Source: Cryptomeria japonica
Taxonomy: Eukaryota > Streptophyta > Pinopsida > Cupressales > Cupressaceae
Assembly (NCBI RefSeq): GCF_030272615.1
Contig: NC_081414.1
Span: 811,309,069 to 811,373,068 of the forward strand
DNA: 64,000 nucleotides
Reading direction: 5' to 3'
Made by a program: the position numbers and the translations under genes. The first letter of the stretch is position 1. Every line of letters begins with the position of its first letter. Below, one piece after another: positions 45,166 through 57,532 of this stretch. Below the pieces are notes generated by a model. The model made no database searches. It had not been told where the DNA came from and worked only from the letters and a program-made list of their open reading frames with translations.

Positions 45166-47872
45166 CCACGTCCCTAAGAACTAATGTTTTTTTTAATGAG
45201 TTTTTGTGAATTGTGAGACGCAGGTTCCGGAGTAGTGCGACTGCAGAAAAAAAAAAATCTTTGGTGGCTCTGTATTTCAGGGCGAGCGCTCTGTGCATTC
45301 TCTCATCTCCTCCTCATTCTTCTTCTTCTATCTTCTATTTCTTTTTTGTTTCTATTTAATTTTAATAATCTGTCTGACCGCAGGAATTAATTAAAAAAAG
45401 TTGTTTATCTTTTGTTTCTGTGTGATCATCATTTCTGTTTCTTTTTTGTTCCTGCACGATCCTCATTTTTTTTTTGTAAAAATTCAAATTTGAAATCTGT
45501 TTTGTTTAATTATAATCTACCTGACCGCAGGAAAGTGTGAAAGTAGGAGAGTATTCTCTTGTCTATCTAGACAATCAGAAATCCAGACCTTTGATACTTT
45601 TCTATTCTGTTTAGCGCCTGTCTGCTGTTAAATTTAGGAAGTAAAAAAAAAAAAAAAATGAGTAAAATTTATTCTATTTTTTCCCTCCAAACTTCACTAG
45701 ATCCCTCGCATTGCCATTTTGCACATTCCCTTCTTTGGGGGCCTTATCCCAAAATCCACTTTTTGAAGCCCAAAATCCCACATTCTTCTATTTTTAGGGT
45801 TTGCCATAACTCCTTCCCCTTTTATCCAATCACCTCCAAATTTTCTCATATTGTCCATCTCCAACTTTTACTTCTTTGTCCCTCTTGGACAAATTTTTCC
45901 ATTCCTTCATCTCTCCTTCAAAATCCCCATTTTTTTGCTTGCTTATCCATTGGAAAGTAGCAAAAACCTAGTCAAACAGCATTTGCCCATCAAATTTTCC
46001 TCCAAATCCACATTTGTCATTAGTAAAAAAAAATTTATTCATGTTTTTCTACTTATTCCCAAAAATTCAATTTTTTTTTTTTTTTTGTCATTTTGTTGTC
46101 TTTTGCAAGACGCTTGTTGAAGACTCCATTTATCAAACTACTAATCAAGTTGTTTTGCAGGTTGCCTAAGAAATCCGACCAAACATTGTGCATTTATTTA
46201 AATTAGGCACCTGGAAATTAATTAAAATGGAGTGAAGCATTGTCTTATGTGTCTTAAAGAAAAGCGTAAAGGTATGAGAGTATGCTCTTGTCTAGCTAGA
46301 CGATCAAAAATCCAGACCCTCCAACCTTTTCTTGTTTGATTGCATGTTTACCTCTAGCGGCTTGCCCTCCCAACTTTCTCTTTGAGAAGGTAAGAGGGGA
46401 ACGACCCAAGTGAGTACACCCGGACTTGGGGTTCCCAACTCACTATAATAAATAGGCCATTGACTATGAAAGGGTCAATGGTTGGGGCTATATGAGAGTT
46501 CACTCTCACATTGGGTACTTAGTAGGATCCTAGAGATCTCAATCATGCTTGTGTGACTACTAAGTTCTTGGTGCTTCATTTGGCTATAGGCCTCAATTGC
46601 GCTTGCGCAACTTCGAAGGGTAGCTCCTAACGGGAAGACTTACTAAACACCTTGTGCATAGTGGCCAAAAACCTTCTAGTCATTGGTGCAGGAGGTCGGA
46701 CCTCCGAAGCCACCCATATTTTTACAACCCTTAGTAGAGACACAAAGTTCACCATGAGAAATTTTCATGGGAATTGATGCTTGGTTACCCCGAGAAGTGA
46801 GTGACGTGGAGGGGAGCTAGTGGGGTAAAGCATCTAAGTGTCTGCTCTGGGTAAGCGTAGCTGGGAAACCGATTGGGATCCAATGACTATTGTCCTTGCC
46901 AGCCTTAAGAATGTTGTATATGAGCATGAGTGTCTTTGAGATAATATGCATTTGATCATTGTGTTTTCTTTGTTTGATACATACTTGCCAAGAGAAGACT
47001 AAAAACATATCACTATCCCCAAACACTTTGCAAAAACACTTGTCAAGACACGAACAATTGTCCAAGTCATTACTCACACAAAGTCCAAAATTGCATCAAA
47101 ACTTTGTATGTCCCATATTTAATAAGCCCAAGAGAGAAGCTAAAAGTTCATCCTCTCCATCAACATTCGAGTTTATCCTTTGAAACACCTACTATCGTCC
47201 AAATTAGGGTGGTTGTGTCCCTTCATACAACTTGCCATTGGAATCAATCCTTAAGTCATGTTCATGCCAAAGACAACCTAGTCATCAAGTTTCTTCTAAG
47301 CCATCACTACCATACCTCCTCCATCAATCATCCTCAAAATTCCCAAGGACTTAGTACATCAAATCAATCTCCCTCTATTATCAAATCAATTATCAAAATT
47401 CAAATCCAATCATCCTCTAATCCAATTTAACTGCGCATTAAGGTTACATGCCTTGTGAAATTCCATTTAGACCTCATCATTAATCAATTGGCTCTCGTGC
47501 TTGAAGGGGAATCCTCTCCAAGTACCATTTGCCTAATCATTTTGGTCAATCAAGACTCTTAACTCATGTCTTTACTTTGCTTAGGGTCATTAGTCAACCC
47601 TTTGTATAAGAGAGATTTTTTAATCATCAATCCGAGGTCTAAATTCTACACAACTTGTCCATCACCTTACTTGTGGTTTCATCCACCACCTAAAATCCTC
47701 ATCCAAGGACTAAGGTGTCAAATCCTAATCAAATCCAGGCTCTAATCTGGGCTCTAACACCAATCAACAAAATCCCTTGTCATAAAAGACAAAATCCAAA
47801 ATTCCACAAATATCTTGCTAAGTCCTTTCATCACAAATTTCCCCCTCTAAATGTTTCCAAGGTTATTCGTGT
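45166..47872 (+). other. Long untranslated leader of gypsy element
   Basis: No frame of note in 2.7 kb. The leader contains CTGACCGCAGG twice (45374 and 45521). A segment of about 75 bases including CTCTTGTCTATCTAGACAAT occurs at 45531-45609 and again at 46259-46333. Stem-forming words are GGAGGTCGGACCTCC (46691), CCATTGAC...GTCAATGG (46462-46484) and TTGCGCTTGCGCAA (near 46600). These suggest a structured RNA, perhaps for packaging or translation, but this is inference. Confidence 0.6.
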
Positions 47873-50149
47873 ATGGTTACAACTCGATCCCAAAAGAGAA
47901 AGATGGTTGAACAACAATATGGCATGCTGGAAATTAGTGCCCTATATGAAGATCCCACACAAGATCCTACACAAAGTGGGCAACCTAGCAATCAAGATCA
48001 AAGACAAAATCCTAACATGGTTAGCCAAGATGAACTCTCTCTGGAAGTGCAAACTTTCCTAGCGGATTCTTATAACCAAGAGATGATGGAAAAGTTTATT
48101 CAACACAATCCCATTGCACTTCTAAAAACTCTCCTTGAAAATGGAGCTCAACTTCTGCCTGAATTTAATAGGTCTGCTCTTGCCCAACAACCACAAGGAG
48201 ACCTCACTCCCACACAAAGTGTTGCACCTATTATTCAAACTCAATCAATCACAGCCCCATCAATCATCCAAGCTCAATCAATGCCACCTACAACACCTCC
48301 CACCGTGGTCTCCATCCCATCTTCTTCCTCCTTACCATCTATACCACTATCAAATCCAATCTCATCTATTCTCCAACACACTTCTATACCACCTCCTTCC
48401 ATTCAACCACATATTTCTATTCCACAAACTTCCCTTCCTGCCAACAATGTCGCAAATTTCATCCGGACTGTACTCAATCCCATCACAATAGTTTGTGGAC
48501 CACAACCAACTATCACACAAATCCTTGCAACATCGGTCCTCACATCCCACGTTCCTGCCTCCTCATCATATAAATACATTGGTGGCGGTGCACCTTCTTT
48601 AGCTCATCCAATTCTTGGGGCAAATACAATTCATCATTATCAAAGTCCACAACAAGACATCATCAAGGCAATTCAAGACATGAAAAATATCATCAAGGAC
48701 ATGAAACAAAGGACTAATAAAAGGAAAACTTACTCGCTCGAAGAGTTTTGCCCTTGTCCTTACAATCCATCTATACCAGTTGCATCCTATCCCCTAGGAT
48801 TTGAGATCCCCAAATTCACCAAGTATGAAGGCAAAGGAGACCCCCGCAACCATGTCCGAGAATTTCACATCTTATGCCAAGAAGTCTCCTATAGTGACCT
48901 TTATCTTTGTAGACTCTTTCCCAAGAGTCTCACAGGAGACGCCTTGGCATGGTTCTCATCTCTACTGCAAGGTTCTATTGTATCCTTTCTAGACTTGGCA
49001 GAAACATTTGTGGCCCAATATGCTTACAACATGGTTAATGATGTTTCTATGATGGACCTATGCAATACAAAACAAAGGCTCGGAGAAACCTTTACAAATT
49101 TCCTACAATGATGGCGACATCTTATCAAAAAATTCCAGTGGGACATGCCAGAACAACATCAAATTGAGCTATTTCAAAAGAACTTGGTGCTTGAACTTTT
49201 AAGACCCTTAATATCCCAATGTATCAAATCCTTCCAAAAATTGACCGATAAGGGCCTTGCCCTTGAACGTGTCATGTTGGAGGAAGGAACCTTGAAACAT
49301 TACCAGAAATTGACACAAAGTTCTTCCTCTTATCATAACAACAAGCCAAAATTCTGGTCTAAGAACAAAAACGTGGTCAATGATGGTGTAACTAGTGCAA
49401 AGTGGGTCCAAACCGTGGCCGCTTCCCCAAAATCCACCACCAATAATCATCAATTCAATAATCAAAACAATCAAAATCAATCCCAAAAACCTCACAACAA
49501 TGTCTCAATCTAGAGACGACCACCCCGATCGAATAACAGGACCCCAAGAGACTTCACTCCTCTTACTGAGCCTATTGAAATGGTGTTTCAAAAACTTGTC
49601 CAAGCACGTGTAGTGGTTTTTCCAATCACTCACCCATTTGACCCCAATCAACCTAAACCAAGATGGTATAATGAAAATGAGTATTGTGAATACCATCGTA
49701 TCAAGGGACATGATACACAAAAGTGTATGAAACTGAAGATCTACATACAAGATCTCATTGATAGAGGTGAGATTGAAGTAGCAAATGCAAAACCTGGTAA
49801 TAACAATGAAAAACTCAAAATGTACCACGAACCCTTCCTGAAGCATGATAAAGGAAAAGGCTCATCATCTAATGCAATGGGCTATGACTACACTAATCAC
49901 ATAACTGGCTTTGATTTTTTAGTAAGTCACATTGAACCTGCAGACACTCATGTCAATGTCATAACCATCCAAGAAGTTAATCCTCCTTCCCAAAATAGAC
50001 CAAATCCTACTAGGATAGTCAAACAAGGTGCCATGCCTTCCACCTCACATTTCCAGAATGACTACAATGTAACTACGCAGCGAGCTAAAGTCACCATCCA
50101 AGGACTCCCTCCCCCACCAAATCCACTGCCCATATCTTCCACCCGTTGA
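47873..50149 (+). pseudogene. gypsy gag, in frame but with three stops
   Basis: ATG 47873 opens the gag-pol frame (MVTTRSQKRKM). Residues about 90-250 are Pro/Ser/Gln/Thr-rich. The Retrotrans_gag domain lies at about residues 300-420 (FEIPKFTKYEGKGDPRNHV, FPKSLTGDALAWFSSL). After TGA 49109 the same frame continues (LERVMLEEGTLKHY), then TAG 49511. A knuckle-like CEYHRIKGHDTQKC (about 49685-49726) has a CHHC pattern. TGA 50147 ends this part. The intact protein would form the cytoplasmic particle. All three stops are one C-to-T or G-to-A step from a sense codon. Confidence 0.88.
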
Positions 50150-50158
50150 TATGACGTC

Positions 50159-50773
50159 TTGGACCAACTTGGGAAGACCCCCACTCAGATCTCCATTTTG
50201 GAACTTCTTAAAACTTTCCTGGTCCATAAAGAAATTTTGGAACAAGCCTTTCTCGAATCACGCATTCCTGATAACATCAACGCCGCCCAATTCCAAGCCC
50301 TCATTGGAAACCTTCCTGCCCAGCAGCACCTTGTATTTACCTCCAAAGATGCTCCCGCAGATGAAGACCATAACAAACCTTTGCACATCGAAGCTCTTAT
50401 CCACAAGCATAAGGTCAAACGTATCCTGATAGATGGTGGATCCGGGCTTAATCTGTGTACATACAAATTAATAAAACAATTGGGACTTTCTGAGGATCTG
50501 ATAGACACATTAGGAAGGATCACAATAAAGGCATATGATAATGCGAAAAGAGTTTCAAAGGGCATGATCACCTTACCTCTTCAAGTGGGCCCCATTACAA
50601 TTGAAACCCCTTGCCAAGTACTAGATCTGGATCTCCCCTACAACATTCTCCTTGGTCAGCCATGGATTCACTCCTTGAAGGCTATACCCTCCACCTATCA
50701 CCAATGCATCAAATTCCCCTTCAATGGAAGAGAGATAACTACCAAAAGTGATCCACAACCCTTCCAGTATTGA
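50159..50773 (+). pseudogene. gypsy aspartic protease
   Basis: Same frame as gag. The active-site region ILIDGGSGLNLCTYKL lies near 50420-50470, with the DGGS form typical of plant gypsy proteases. ETPCQVLDLDLPYNILLGQ and PWIHSLKAIPSTYHQCIKF form the flap-to-C-terminal part of a retropepsin. The catalytic aspartate is present, so the enzyme itself is intact between two stops (50147 and 50771). Confidence 0.85.
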
Positions 50774-52735
50774 AAACTCCTAGAGGAAAACCATCCATAT
50801 CATTGCCCATTAAATAGACCCTCGCCAATGCCTCCCTCTAACACATCAAATCTTGCCTCCACATCATCCCAACCAGATAATCAAATCAAGATCTTGGACA
50901 ATGGTTGTGGATAATACAAATTGGAGGACGTCTTATTAATAGGCAACCTCCCTCTCTCTCCTAAGTCATTTGGCAAACCAAAAGAGCTCAAAAAGGACCC
51001 AAAACCAGTCATGCAATGCCAAAATACCACCTTCTAGCAATGGGGCCCACTTAATGAGGAGAGCCTTAAAGAAGACGTCTCTTCCTAGTTGTACCGGGAA
51101 GAGGATAATGAGCCAACAAGAATATCCAAAAAAATGTACCCAAAAGCATCTGCCATAGTTGAAAGAATGGGTTACAAAGGACACGGCCTGGGACCAGAGG
51201 AGAAAGGAAGAAAAACACCCATAAATCCTATCTCCTATAGATACAACAAAGGCTTGGGGTACACCCCGATGCCTAAGATTACTATCGGTGGTGCCCCTTC
51301 TAGTCCTTCTTCGGATATCGAAAGCATTGACGAAGAGGAATTCCATGAAATGCCTTATGAATATGAGAAAGATATCTTCTTTGACACTTACATCAATACC
51401 ATCACCCCTGTAATCCCTCCCACTTCACATGAGCTACATCTTGTCCATCCTGAACTCATTGACTGGGGCCAACAAGACAAACCCACTTTAGATATCTCTG
51501 CTGGTGATAATGCTCTCATTGCTCTCCTGATGGCACGAAACCTGGAAGATTGTAATAGAATCGAGGGTATTCAACTACACAAAAAGGGATACTTTGGTAG
51601 TCAGGTCAATGCCCTTAGCCACAAAAAAGATAATAAAAGGAAAAGACATGATTCCCTAGGTGAAAACCTACTTGAGGAACCTTTGGATGAACAAAAAATA
51701 AAAACAAAGGGCGTATCCAAAAGTGAAAACTTGGAAAAGGCACTTGACGATGAGGGACTTGACCTCCCTACCATTGGTTACCTTCCACAAGACAAATCAA
51801 ATTTACTGATAGAAGAAATAGACAACATCAACATGGGTACCGAAGTCATTCTGAAAAATGTGCTCATTGCCAAATCCCTCACAAAAATAGAGAAACAAGA
51901 CTTCATCAACTTCCTTACACAGGTAAAAATAAATTTTGCATGGTCCTATTCCGATATGCCAGGGTTGGATCTTGCCTTGGTTGTTCACAATCTCGTCGTC
52001 CGCCCAGACACAAAACCTGTAAAACAAAAATTGCGCAAAATGCACCCACGTATTTCTCTCCTGGTCAAGGCAGAACTCCAAAAGATGTTAGATGCAAAAT
52101 TCATCAAAGCCATAGACTACGCTGAATGGGTCTCTAACATTGTACTTGTTGGCAAACTTGCCGGGGGCATCCGCATTTGCACAAATTTTCAAGATCTAAA
52201 TAGATCTTGTCCTAAAGATGATTTCCTGCTTCCCAATATAGACATGATTGTGGACCTTACAGCAGGACATGAAATGCTATCACTAATGGATGGGTTTTCC
52301 GGATACAACCAAATCAGGATAGCACATAAGGATCAACATAGAACCGCATTCACAACACCATGGGGTACTTTCTGTTACCGGGTCATGCCTTTTGGCCTTA
52401 AAAATGCTGGAGCTACATATCAACATGCAATGACAACAATTTTTCATGACCTCTTGCACAAAATTATGGAGGACTACGTGGATGATCTGCTAGGCAAATC
52501 CAAGACAAGACAAGAGCACATCTCTATTCTAAAACAGATCTTCAAAAGATTGGAAAAATACAAGCTGCACCTAAATCCCAAAAAGTGTGTGTTTAGCATC
52601 ACATCGGGAAAACTACTAGGATTCATTGTTTCCCGCAGAGGCATCGAGGTTGATCTTGCAAAGGTAAAAGATATTATGGAAATGCCTCCACCAAGAATTC
52701 TCGGACAACTGCGCAGTCTCCAGGGAAAACTCTAG
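50774..52735 (+). pseudogene. gypsy G-patch motif and reverse transcriptase
   Basis: The frame continues past TAA 50912, TAG 51035 and TAG 51086. At 51140-51223 IVERMGYKGHGLGPEEKG followed by RKTPI fits the G-patch consensus, a small RNA-binding or helicase-activating motif. A charged linker follows. Reverse transcriptase occupies about 51950-52730: VKAELQKMLDAKFIKAI, FQDLNRSCPKDDF, LMDGFSGYNQI, PFGLKNAGATYQ and catalytic YVDD at 52474-52485, all intact. TAG at 52733 ends the segment. It would copy the RNA genome inside particles. Confidence 0.88.
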
Positions 52736-53290
52736 TCTGTCAGGCATTTCATTTCATAGCTAGCAGACAAGTGCCATCCATTTGCACACCTATTCTGTAA
52801 AGACACAAAATTCAAATGGGATTGCTTATGTCAAAAGGCCTTTGAGAAATTAAAAGAATATCTAGAATCACCTCCAGTTTTGATGCCACCTACACCTGGG
52901 AAACCCCTCATTTTGTACATATGTGCTACTACAGTGGCATTAGGGGCATTACTAACGCAAACAGATGATCAAGGGAAGGAACATGCCATTTATTACATCA
53001 GTCAAAAATTGGTAGGATATGAACTCAATTACACCCCCATTGAAAGAGCATGTTCGGCATTAGTGTTTAGCACACAAAAACTTTGACACTATATGCTGAA
53101 CATCAAAACAAAGTTGATTGCCAAGATAGACCCACTTAAATATCTCTTATCTAAAGATGCTCTCACTGGCAGAACCGCTAAATGGGTCATGCTCTTGAGC
53201 GAGTTTGACATTGAATACGTGGACATAAAGGCAATCAAGGGACAAGTTATTGTAGATCAACTGGCTGAAGCTCCACTTCCAGGTGACCAT
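52736..53290 (+). pseudogene. gypsy RNase H (first copy)
   Basis: Same frame, with TAG 52757 and TGA 53084. It shows KAFEKLKEYLESPPVLM, ALGALLTQTDDQGKEHA and YYISQKLVGYELNYTPIE, the gypsy-type RNase H linked to the thumb/connection. ALTGRTAKWVMLLSEFDIEY ends the domain. The start of the classic DAS motif reads CATTVAL, so the first catalytic aspartate is not visible, which is common in elements that carry a second RNase H. Confidence 0.8.
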
Positions 53291-53854
53291 CCTCTTCTCA
53301 CAGAATTACCAGATGAGTTCATTATGGCTGTCACCACATCCCCCACATGGCAATTATACTTTGATGGCTCTTGCACTCAAAATGGATCGGGGGCAAGAAT
53401 ATTATTGGTTACACCTCAAGGAGATGGCATCCCCAAATCATACAAAATAGCCTTTTCATGTACCAATAAAATAGTAGAATACAAAGCACTCATCACAGGT
53501 TTGCGTCTGGCTATCCACTGAAAAATAAAAGAGTTACAAGTTTATGGTGATTCTCAACTCGTTATAAAACAAGTCAATGATGAGTACCAGACAAAAGATG
53601 ATAAACTCCTTCCTTACCATACCATGGTTGAAGATCTTAAGAAGCATTTCACAACAATCACATTTAATCAAATCCCACAAACAAACAATAGGGCTGCAGA
53701 TGCAATGGCCACCATTGGCTCCCTCCTTCAAATGCCAGTACACAATCAGAAGTGCGAGTTCTTGGTCGAGCAATTATTTATACCAGCATATGACCTACCA
53801 GAGTCTGAAATGGTGTGTGCCTTTACTCTTTTTATTTTCTCTATCCCGAAATAG
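53291..53854 (+). pseudogene. gypsy second RNase H (archaeal-type, aRNH)
   Basis: Still in frame, interrupted by TGA 53519. WQLYFDGSCTQNGSGA carries the first aspartate, VEYKALITGLRLA the glutamate, VYGDSQLVIKQV the second aspartate and TNNRAADAMATI the last aspartate, so all four catalytic acids are present. Tandem RNase H domains of this kind characterise Tat-lineage gypsy elements. TAG 53852 and a frameshift at about 53860-53890 separate it from integrase. Confidence 0.85.
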
Positions 53855-55152
53855 AAGGATATTGCGGGAGGATTCTCATTGGTTCTGAGTCCCCTTGGTA
53901 CCAAGAAACCTTCAGTTTCCTGAAAGACAACACCATTCCCCCACATCTCACAAAAACCCAACAACAAACCTTCATCCATCGATGTGCTCGTTACACTATC
54001 CTTGGAGACACCCTATTTAGAAGGCATTTCGATGGTTCCCTCCTAAGGTTTTTAGATAAACGAGAGGCAGAATGGGCATTACACGAAGTACACGAGGGTA
54101 TCTGTGGGGCACACTCAAGTGGGCTAACATTGGCTAAAAATATTTTGAGAACAAGATACTATTGGCCTAAAATGGAGGTAGATGCATATAATTACATGAA
54201 GAAATGCATCCCTTGCTAGCTACATGGTGACAAAATTCATGCACCGTCACAAGAATTGCAACCATTTATAACACCATGGCCCTTCTCATATTGGGGGCTC
54301 GATCTCATTGGGAAAATTCACCCTTCATCTTCCAATGGACATAAATTCATTATCACCACCACCGAATACTTCGTCAAGTGGGTAGAGCCTATCCCTCTTA
54401 CTTTCACCACCGGCAAGCAAATATCCAAATTCATCCTGAACTATTTAATTTGCCGGTATGGCATCCCAAAAGTTATTATCACAAATAATGACAAACAATT
54501 TAAAAACTAGGCTGTCAAAGAACTCTGCCAAAAATTCAACATCCAACATCGCTTCTCCACCCCATATTATCCTCGAGGCAATGGCCAAGCTGAGGCTTCT
54601 AATAAAACCTTAATCAAAATCCTCAAAAAGACAGTTAATGAAATTGGTCGTGATTGGCACCTCCAACTCCATCCCGCTTTGTGGGCCTACCACACCTCCA
54701 TCCGCACCCCCATAGGTGCCACCCCTTATTCCCTGGTCTTTGGCTCCGAAGCCATCCTTCCCCTTGAGATCGAGATCCCCTCTCTAAGGGTATCGTTGCA
54801 AGACATCCTACCAGAGGAAGAATACAGAATTGCCTGCTTATAAGAGCTAGAATTGTTAGATGAAAGGTGCCTCAAGGCCTTGAACCATCTCTGGGTATAT
54901 CATAACTGCTTGCGGATGAGTTATCACAAAAGAGTTAGAACCTAGGAATTCCAAGTTGGTGACCTTGTCCTCATGGAGGATCAAAAAAATCTACAAGAAA
55001 GAGAAAAGAAAGGCAAGTTCGAGCCTAATTGGCTTGGACCATATGTAATCACAACAAAATATGGATCAGGAGCTTATCGGTTGGCTACTCCTAAAGACGA
55101 TCCTTTGGATGATCCAATAAATATCATGCACCTCAAAAGATTTTATGCTTAG
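53855..55152 (+). pseudogene. gypsy integrase, catalytic aspartate lost
   Basis: The zinc domain shows HEVHEGICGAHSSG and MKKCIPC, with H, H, C, C in order. The core has YWGLDLIGKI with the first aspartate. The second position reads ITNNDKQF, where the usual TDNG has become TNND, so this aspartate is asparagine. RGNGQAEASNKTL keeps the glutamate. Stops: TAG 54217, TAG 54508, TAA 54841, TAG 54943. The C-terminal part has FQVGDLVLMEDQK and WLGPYVITTKYGSGAYRL, ending MHLKRFYA at the terminal TAG 55150-55152. Insertion activity is lost. Confidence 0.88.
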
Positions 55153-56996
55153 TCCTCAGAAAGTCTTAAATTGTCAAAAAAATCAAAAAAAAAAAAAAAA
55201 TGAGAAAAAGATCTTGAAAAAATCATCACTTTGGTGAAAACCTGGCAAACAGGTGCCTTTTGACACAAAAAAATTAAAAAATAAATAAAAAGAAGAAAAA
55301 CAATTCGTCCACCAGTGAAAACCACTTTGTGGTGCTATGGACAAGTACCTTGGTAAAAACCTCTGTGCAGGCGCCAAGTTAAATAATTGGATCCACTGTC
55401 TAGCATGAGGATACTACAAATCATCCGCCATCCAGCCCACCCATGCACAACATTCCTTCTTTTCTGCCTCCCAATAAAACATGCGTATGATGATGAATCT
55501 TCACTTGAGTCATGAACAAGGAATGTCCCATTAAACTGAGCTTCTATGCCTGTTTGTAAACTTCCAGAAGTCTTGAGAAATAATCCCAAGTCCATAGGTT
55601 ACTCTCCAAAACCATAGAATCACTTACCTAATCCAACTGACCACTTTGCCCTAGGGATGACCCCTTCCCTCGCCTGGCAAGCTAATCCTTCATCCTAGTT
55701 CTACTCTTGGCAAGAGGTAGCATTTGGTCGCAAGGAAGTGACTTGTTAGATTTTGTTAGATCTTTTGATATAGACTTGCATCTTTTGTCCTACGACTGCC
55801 ACTATTTACGACTGCTCAGGATCTTCCATATCTAGGTATGTTATGATAGGCGCATACTGGGGCATATTTCATAGTATGGCATGTTTTGGATCCCTCTTGT
55901 ATAAATCGGCGACCTAGTACTAGTGTTTATCAACACTTACCTTCTCGTGTACAAGAGGTATCGGTGTGTTTGAGGGTTTCCTTGCACAAACCCACAACTT
56001 TGTATTAGTGTTTCTTAACACTTGCATTGTTGTGTGCAAGAAATTCCCATTTGTCTACAGAGTCAGTCCACGCCCTACGTTTCTCATGGCATTTTGATTT
56101 CTATAATCAGTGGTGCAAGCCACTCAGGGCAACATCAAACTAGGTTGGCTCTCCACATTTGTTATGCACAAAATCTCACTATCATTCCATCAAATCCTAA
56201 ACTCAATAATCCCATGGAGTTCTCAATTTCCCCCACTTCCCAACTATTCCATATTCTTCTATCTAAGATCATTGTGTTATTATTGGCATATTCCCTCTTT
56301 TTATTAATTCATTCACATCATGTAGAGTGCATTTCTTAGATAGTCATTTTTTTTCCACAAAACATTTACCATATAAGATTGCATCAATAAAAGATACACT
56401 CATCCATATAGCATTACATTTAGACTGCATCATAAATCATTCACATGTGTATAAAGCATAAAAAACACTCATCCTGCATCGAAAAACTATGTCAGCAACA
56501 CATCATAAACATACATACATAAGCATCCACTCTGCATCACAAAATAGGTCAGCATAGCACATCCCTGATTGCATCCATATACGACATCATAAGACAAACA
56601 AAAATAATCCATCACAATAAATGCTACACATCATCTTTCACCAATCGAATCATGTATACATATATATATAAAGAGGAAAATATGTCCCTCATGATACAAT
56701 GACCCCTCATTGGGTCCGTTGTGGTGTATATGGGCCCCTGTGAGGGCCCATCTTCCCCTGTGGTCTTGCCTCTCCTATTCTTCCTTCCAAATTCTTTGCG
56801 ACAACTTCATATTTCTTCCTCATTTATCCCTTCCACCCCGATTCTTCTTCCTCTCTTTTTTCGAGAATTTTTCATCCTTTTTTTTCGAAAAAATTCTTGA
56901 GGGGGCATACACCTCCCATGCTTTACGCTGGGGCATCCTTTTCTTATTCTATCTTCTACACATCACCATACACCTCACATAATTAATTCTGATTCT
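55153..56996 (+). other. gypsy 3' non-coding region, first part
   Basis: Starts with A-rich sequence and phrases such as TGGTGAAAACCTGGCAAACA and GGTAAAAACCTCTGTGCAGG, commonly seen downstream of Tat-type pol genes. Small frames (for example 56022-56339) lack any domain. A possible second gene is not supported. Confidence 0.55.
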
Positions 56997-57432
56997 GATC
57001 ATGTCTTATATAGGATGAATCCTTCTTGAAACCAGATGTTGTGATCAGTCATGTCTTATACAGGATGAATCCTTCCTGAAACTAGACGTTGCGCTCTGAT
57101 CATGTCTTATATGGGATGAATCCTTCCTAAAACCAAATGTTGTGATCAATCATGTGTTATACAGGATGAATCCTTCCTAAAACCAGATGCTCTGATCATG
57201 TCTTATACAGGATGAATCCTTCTTGAAACTAGAAGCTCTGATCATGTCTTATACAGGATGAATCCTTCCTGAAACCAGACGTTGTGATCAATTATGTCTT
57301 ATACAGGTTGAATCCTTCCTGAAACCAGACGTTGTGATCAATCATGTCTTATACAGGATGAATCCTTCCTAAAACCAGATGCTTTGATCATCTTTGTCTT
57401 ATACAAGATGAATCCTTCCTGAAACCAGACTG
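56997..57432 (+). repeat. Tandem repeat of about 48 bp, nine copies, in gypsy 3' region
   Basis: TGTCTTATACAGGATGAATC, then CTTCCTGAAACCAGA, recurs nine times between 57004 and 57430 with spacings of about 40-55 bases. Joining segments alternate between GTTGTGATCAATC and CTCTGATC types. Copies are diverged by point changes. Many Tat/Ogre elements carry such arrays, which can seed satellite DNA. Confidence 0.9.
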
Positions 57433-57518
57433 AATCTAGATCTTATCAATCAAATCAATATCATCATCAAAAAACAAGATTATTCTTTGAATCAATGCGT
57501 CATCTCACACCTCGCTTC

Positions 57519-57532
57519 AAAGAGGGGAAAAA
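57519..57532 (+). promoter_or_regulatory. Polypurine tract of gypsy element
   Basis: AAAGAGGGGAAAAA directly abuts the 3' LTR. Confidence 0.9.

Noticed and set aside
55153-56996. Extra gene after gypsy integrase
   Set aside because: Short frames without domain or codon bias. The A-rich start and the array that follows fit a 3' non-coding region.
56997-57432. CRISPR-like array
   Set aside because: Repeats are diverged and the intervening segments are themselves repeated, not unique spacers. It lies within a plant retrotransposon.
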